The notes under the pieces: generated by a model
Databases searched by the model: none
The model's input: the letters and a program-made list of their open reading frames with translations, nothing else
Told to the model about the DNA's origin: nothing
Translations under genes and position numbers: made by a program
Part shown: piece by piece, positions 5,832 to 8,135 of the stretch
How positions within the stretch are numbered: the first letter of the stretch is position 1
How the letters are laid out: each line of letters starts with the position of its first letter
Origin: Pelotomaculum sp. UBA1371
GTDB lineage: Bacteria; Bacillota; Desulfotomaculia; Desulfotomaculales; Pelotomaculaceae
Assembly (NCBI GenBank): GCA_002305915.1
Contig: DBRJ01000060.1
Span: forward strand, 1-8,135
Direction: 5' to 3'
DNA length: 8,135 nt

Positions 5832-7259
5832 ATGAATCCGGAGCTTGTGAGGGAAGGAAGAAACAGGTATATCCTGAGACGCCGGGGAAACATGTGCGTC
5901 GAGGGTATAGTATACCTTAACCACCACCTTTTGCCCCTGGTAAGGGAAGATAAATCACTTCAGCAGCTGGCTAATGCAGCCTGTTTACCGGGTGTGGTGG
6001 GCAGGGTTTGCGGCATGCCGGACATTCATGAGGGTTTTGGCCTGCCCATCGGGGGAGTGATGGCAACAGCAGCTGACGGAGTGATCTCAGCCGGGGCGGT
6101 AGGAATGGACATTAACTGCGGTGTTCGCCTGCTGGCAACAGGGATCGTGGCTAAGGAACTGGATCTGCCTGTCTTGCGTGCCCTGATTAACAGGATTGAG
6201 GAGTATGTGCCCACCGGAGTGGGAAGAAGGGGCAAACATAAAGGTATCACCAGAAAAATTTTTGAAGAAGTAGTTCATACCGGCTCCCGGCGAATTGTCG
6301 AATACGGCTATGGCTGGCCGGATGACGTGGAGAAAACCGAGGAAGGGGGCTGCCTGTGCGGTGCTGATCTGGGAGCGGTCAGCAAGGAAGCCTGTAGTCG
6401 CGGTTCCCTTCAACTGGGCACACTGGGCGGAGGCAATCATTTTATTGAATTGCAGGTTGTCCAGGAAGTATATGACCAGGAAGAGGGGAAACGTTTTGGT
6501 TTATTCCCCGGTTTTCTGACCGTGATGATTCATACCGGTAGCCGGGGTTTCGGACACCAGATTTGTAAGGATTTCAGTAAAAGCTTGCTTCCGGCAGCCC
6601 GCAAATATGGCATCGAAGTGCCTGACCGGGGGCTGGCCTGTGCGCCTGTCGAATCCAGGGAGGGATTGGAATACTACGCTGCTATGGCCTGCGCGGTCAA
6701 CTTTGCTTTCGCCAACCGGCAGTTAATTACCCATGACGTCCGCTGTGCTTTTGGCGATGTTCTTCAGCGCAACCCGGCGGACCTGGGCCTGCAGTTGGTT
6801 TATGACGTGGCTCATAATATTGCCAAATGGGAGACGCACAAAGGGCAAAAGGTACTGGTGCATCGTAAGGGAGCAACCCGGGCCCTGCCACCCGGCCACT
6901 GGGGCAACCCGCCTTTATACCGGGGAACAGGCCACCCGGTCCTTGTTCCCGGGAGCATGGGCACGGCGTCATATGTTTTAACAGGTACCGAGAAAGCGGC
7001 CGAATCCTTTTATTCAGCCAATCATGGTGCTGGCAGGACGCTTTCCAGGACGGCTGCAATAAAAAGTATATCCAGAGAGCAGTTTGAACAAAGCATGGAC
7101 GGAGTGATTTATAACAGCAGGAACTATAAGGATCTTTTAGACGAAGCCCCCGGCGCCTACAAGAATATTGACCAGGTAGTGAATGTCCTGACTGAAATAG
7201 GTTTTACAAATCCGGTAGCAAGGCTGCTGCCGTTGGCGGTGATTAAAGGCAAGGATTAG
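5832..7259 (+). CDS. rtcB: RtcB, GTP-dependent RNA ligase
   Basis: 475 residues, full length for RtcB (about 480). The ATG follows GAGAGG (5818-5823) at an 8-base spacing. RtcB joins RNA ends bearing 2',3'-cyclic phosphate or 3'-phosphate to 5'-hydroxyl ends, using GTP and Mn2+, in tRNA splicing or RNA repair. The conserved metal and guanylate residues are visible in order: GMDINCG with Asp93 and Cys96, GGGNHFIE with Asn202 and His203, IHTGSRG with His234, YDVAHNIAKWE with His328, and SANHGAGR with His398, the expected guanylation site. The N-terminal MPDIHEGFGLPIGGV motif (62-76) is also intact. Nothing suggests loss of activity. No archease cofactor gene, RtcA cyclase or RtcR regulator lies in the window, so it appears as a stand-alone gene with its own promoter at 5753-5780. 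In bacteria its role is probably repair of damaged tRNA or rRNA. Confidence 0.97.
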   Translation: MNPELVREGRNRYILRRRGNMCVEGIVYLNHHLLPLVREDKSLQQLANAACLPGVVGRVCGMPDIHEGFGLPIGGVMATAADGVISAGAVGMDINCGVRLLATGIVAKELDLPVLRALINRIEEYVPTGVGRRGKHKGITRKIFEEVVHTGSRRIVEYGYGWPDDVEKTEEGGCLCGADLGAVSKEACSRGSLQLGTLGGGNHFIELQVVQEVYDQEEGKRFGLFPGFLTVMIHTGSRGFGHQICKDFSKSLLPAARKYGIEVPDRGLACAPVESREGLEYYAAMACAVNFAFANRQLITHDVRCAFGDVLQRNPADLGLQLVYDVAHNIAKWETHKGQKVLVHRKGATRALPPGHWGNPPLYRGTGHPVLVPGSMGTASYVLTGTEKAAESFYSANHGAGRTLSRTAAIKSISREQFEQSMDGVIYNSRNYKDLLDEAPGAYKNIDQVVNVLTEIGFTNPVARLLPLAVIKGKD

Positions 7260-7324
7260 GACGTATTTAGCCTGAGGGGTGTATTCCTGGAGACGCGGGG
7301 TAGGTTGCTTCTATTATAGACTCT

Positions 7325-7352
7325 TTTACTAAATAGTAATATGAGTTATAAT
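7325..7352 (+). promoter_or_regulatory. marR promoter
   Basis: A perfect -10 TATAAT (7347-7352) is preceded at 16 bases by TTTACT (7325-7330), 4 of 6 to the -35 consensus. Transcription would start near 7359, leaving a leader of about 90 bases before the marR start. The palindrome at 7326-7339 overlaps the -35 box. Confidence 0.55.
7326..7339. promoter_or_regulatory. Candidate MarR operator 1
   Basis: TTACT (7326-7330) and AGTAA (7335-7339) form a perfect inverted repeat with a 4-base AAAT spacer, overlapping the -35 region of the marR promoter. The half-site matches that of the second palindrome at 7387-7401. MarR dimers typically bind such AT-rich palindromes of about 15-20 bases. Confidence 0.5.
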
Positions 7353-7386
7353 TATATATAGTTAAATGACTTTAAAACCCGAAACA

Positions 7387-7401
7387 TTACTTGTAAAGTA
7401 A
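7387..7401. promoter_or_regulatory. Candidate MarR operator 2
   Basis: TTACTT (7387-7392) and AAGTAA (7396-7401) form a perfect 15-base palindrome around GTA, sharing the TTACT...AGTAA half-sites of operator 1. Its centre lies about 62 bases, near six helical turns, downstream of the first, inside the predicted leader. A protein bound here could act as a roadblock. Confidence 0.5.
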
Positions 7402-7450
7402 GTTATATAGACAATGAAACCATATTAAGGGAAAGGAAAAGATTTGCATA

Positions 7451-7876
7451 ATGGAATTAAATCAATGTATCAACTTTTTATTGACAAAGACTCATCAAAT
7501 TGTCCTCAATTATTTTAGAGCCAAACTTCAAAAGTTCGGTGTTACACCGGTACAATATGCCATATTAAGCTGTCTCTGGATTAAGAATGAGCGGACGGCT
7601 ACTCAAATCGCCCAGAAACTGAGTCTCGATGGTTCAACTATTACAGGAATTCTTGATCGAATGGCAAATAAAGACCTGATCAAGAGGGAGCCGGATCCAA
7701 ATGATCGCAGGGCCATCAGGGTTGTTTTAACTGATAAAGGAATTCAACTCCGGGAGCCAATTGAGGAAACGATTAAAGTATCAAACCAATCTGTCTTAGA
7801 TATACTTTCCAAAGATGAGCAGGAGCAATTTGTTAATTATTTGGAAAGAATAATCAATGGTGTTAATAAACTGTAA
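7451..7876 (+). CDS. MarR-family transcriptional regulator
   Basis: 141 residues, typical of the family. The ATG at 7451 follows a GGGAAAGGAAAAG purine tract (7429-7441) with rather long spacing, so translation may be modest; a TTG at 7444 is out of frame. The fold is clear: an N-terminal dimerisation helix (about 3-29), GVTPVQYAILSCLW (30-43), the winged helix-turn-helix with TATQIAQKLSL (49-59) and recognition helix DGSTITGILDRM (60-71), then the wing with the conserved DPNDRRA (82-88) and VVLTDKG (91-97), and C-terminal dimer helices. It binds DNA as a dimer and is usually released by a small molecule or oxidation; Cys6 and Cys41 are the only cysteines. The effector cannot be inferred. Two matching palindromes in its upstream region suggest autorepression. 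No drug-efflux or oxidoreductase partner is next to it here; a target may lie beyond the right edge. Confidence 0.93.
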   Translation: MELNQCINFLLTKTHQIVLNYFRAKLQKFGVTPVQYAILSCLWIKNERTATQIAQKLSLDGSTITGILDRMANKDLIKREPDPNDRRAIRVVLTDKGIQLREPIEETIKVSNQSVLDILSKDEQEQFVNYLERIINGVNKL

Positions 7877-7956
7877 TCCACCTGGCTTTTACATTGCGAG
7901 TTTTTATATTAAGCCTTGCTAAGTAGAAGTCTATTGATAGAAGTGGCGGAACATAT

Positions 7957-8040
7957 CCTGATAATATATACTCATCAGGCGTAGAGTCCTTTACCATGCT
8001 GTACTGAAAGCGTTTTTAAAGGTTTTTAAGAAATTCAGTA
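7957..8040. repeat. Two short inverted repeats downstream of marR
   Basis: CCTGAT (7957-7962) pairs with ATCAGG (7974-7979), and TACTGAA (8002-8008) pairs with TTCAGTA (8034-8040). Two copies of GTTTTTAA ten bases apart (8012-8019 and 8022-8029) lie inside the second. Neither hairpin has a proper T-tract after it, so neither is a clear terminator. No gene is seen from 7877 to the right edge. Confidence 0.3.
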
Positions 8041-8135
8041 TTAGATTGATTTATATGGAATGGATTATTAAACAAGAACCTGGCATTGAATTGATATAGC
8101 AGGAAATCTGGAAGGTAGTTTTCCGATATTTTCCA

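Noticed and set aside
6087..6440. 117-codon minus-strand ORF within rtcB
   Set aside because: It is a shadow of the rtcB reading frame with no ribosome site and no recognisable motifs; the other antisense ORFs in the window are rejected for the same reason.
8054..8098. 14-codon ATG ORF near the right edge
   Set aside because: It is very short, lacks a ribosome site and shows no features.

Overview
The window looks like chromosomal DNA of a Gram-positive, Clostridia-type Firmicute, possibly of the Peptococcaceae/Desulfotomaculum kind. This rests on strong AGGAGG-like ribosome sites, a TTG start, a Gram-positive style lipoprotein, and GC-richer genes separated by long AT-rich gaps. The organism assignment is inference; no marker gene settles it. 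All supported genes lie on the + strand, and most appear to be single-gene units rather than one operon.

Layout. 2-595 is the 3' end of an unidentified beta-rich protein, followed at once by a compact inverted repeat (594-650) that resembles a dispersed REP-type element. 698-1582 is a four-helix membrane protein. Overlapping its 3' end in another frame is a 76-codon coding remnant ending in a CxxC-x10-CxxC zinc ribbon (1563-1793). A stem-loop (1910-1931) follows, then a 68-residue one-helix protein with a cysteine-rich tail (2136-2342). An AT-rich gap of about 480 bases holds a small terminator and several palindromes. 2826-3893 is a BMP-family (PnrA/Med type) substrate-binding lipoprotein without transporter partners, closed by a good terminator at 4006-4044. 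After a 670-base gap with one promoter-like site comes an RluA-family pseudouridine synthase using a TTG start (4564-5439), followed by a possible 38-codon ORF. 5832-7259 is a full-length RtcB RNA ligase with an extended -10 promoter that encloses a palindrome. 7451-7876 is a MarR-family regulator with two matching palindromes in its promoter and leader. The last 258 bases hold only short inverted repeats.

How it works together. No shared pathway is evident. RtcB (RNA repair) and the pseudouridine synthase (rRNA modification) both act on RNA, but they are separated by an unexplained 390-base gap and rtcB has its own promoter. The marR gene is probably autoregulated; its target, if adjacent, lies beyond the window. 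I found no CRISPR array, tRNA, rRNA, intact transposase or convincing defence or biosynthetic system. The most interesting points are the out-of-frame zinc-ribbon remnant, the REP-like repeat, the marR twin palindromes and the operator-like palindrome in the rtcB promoter.
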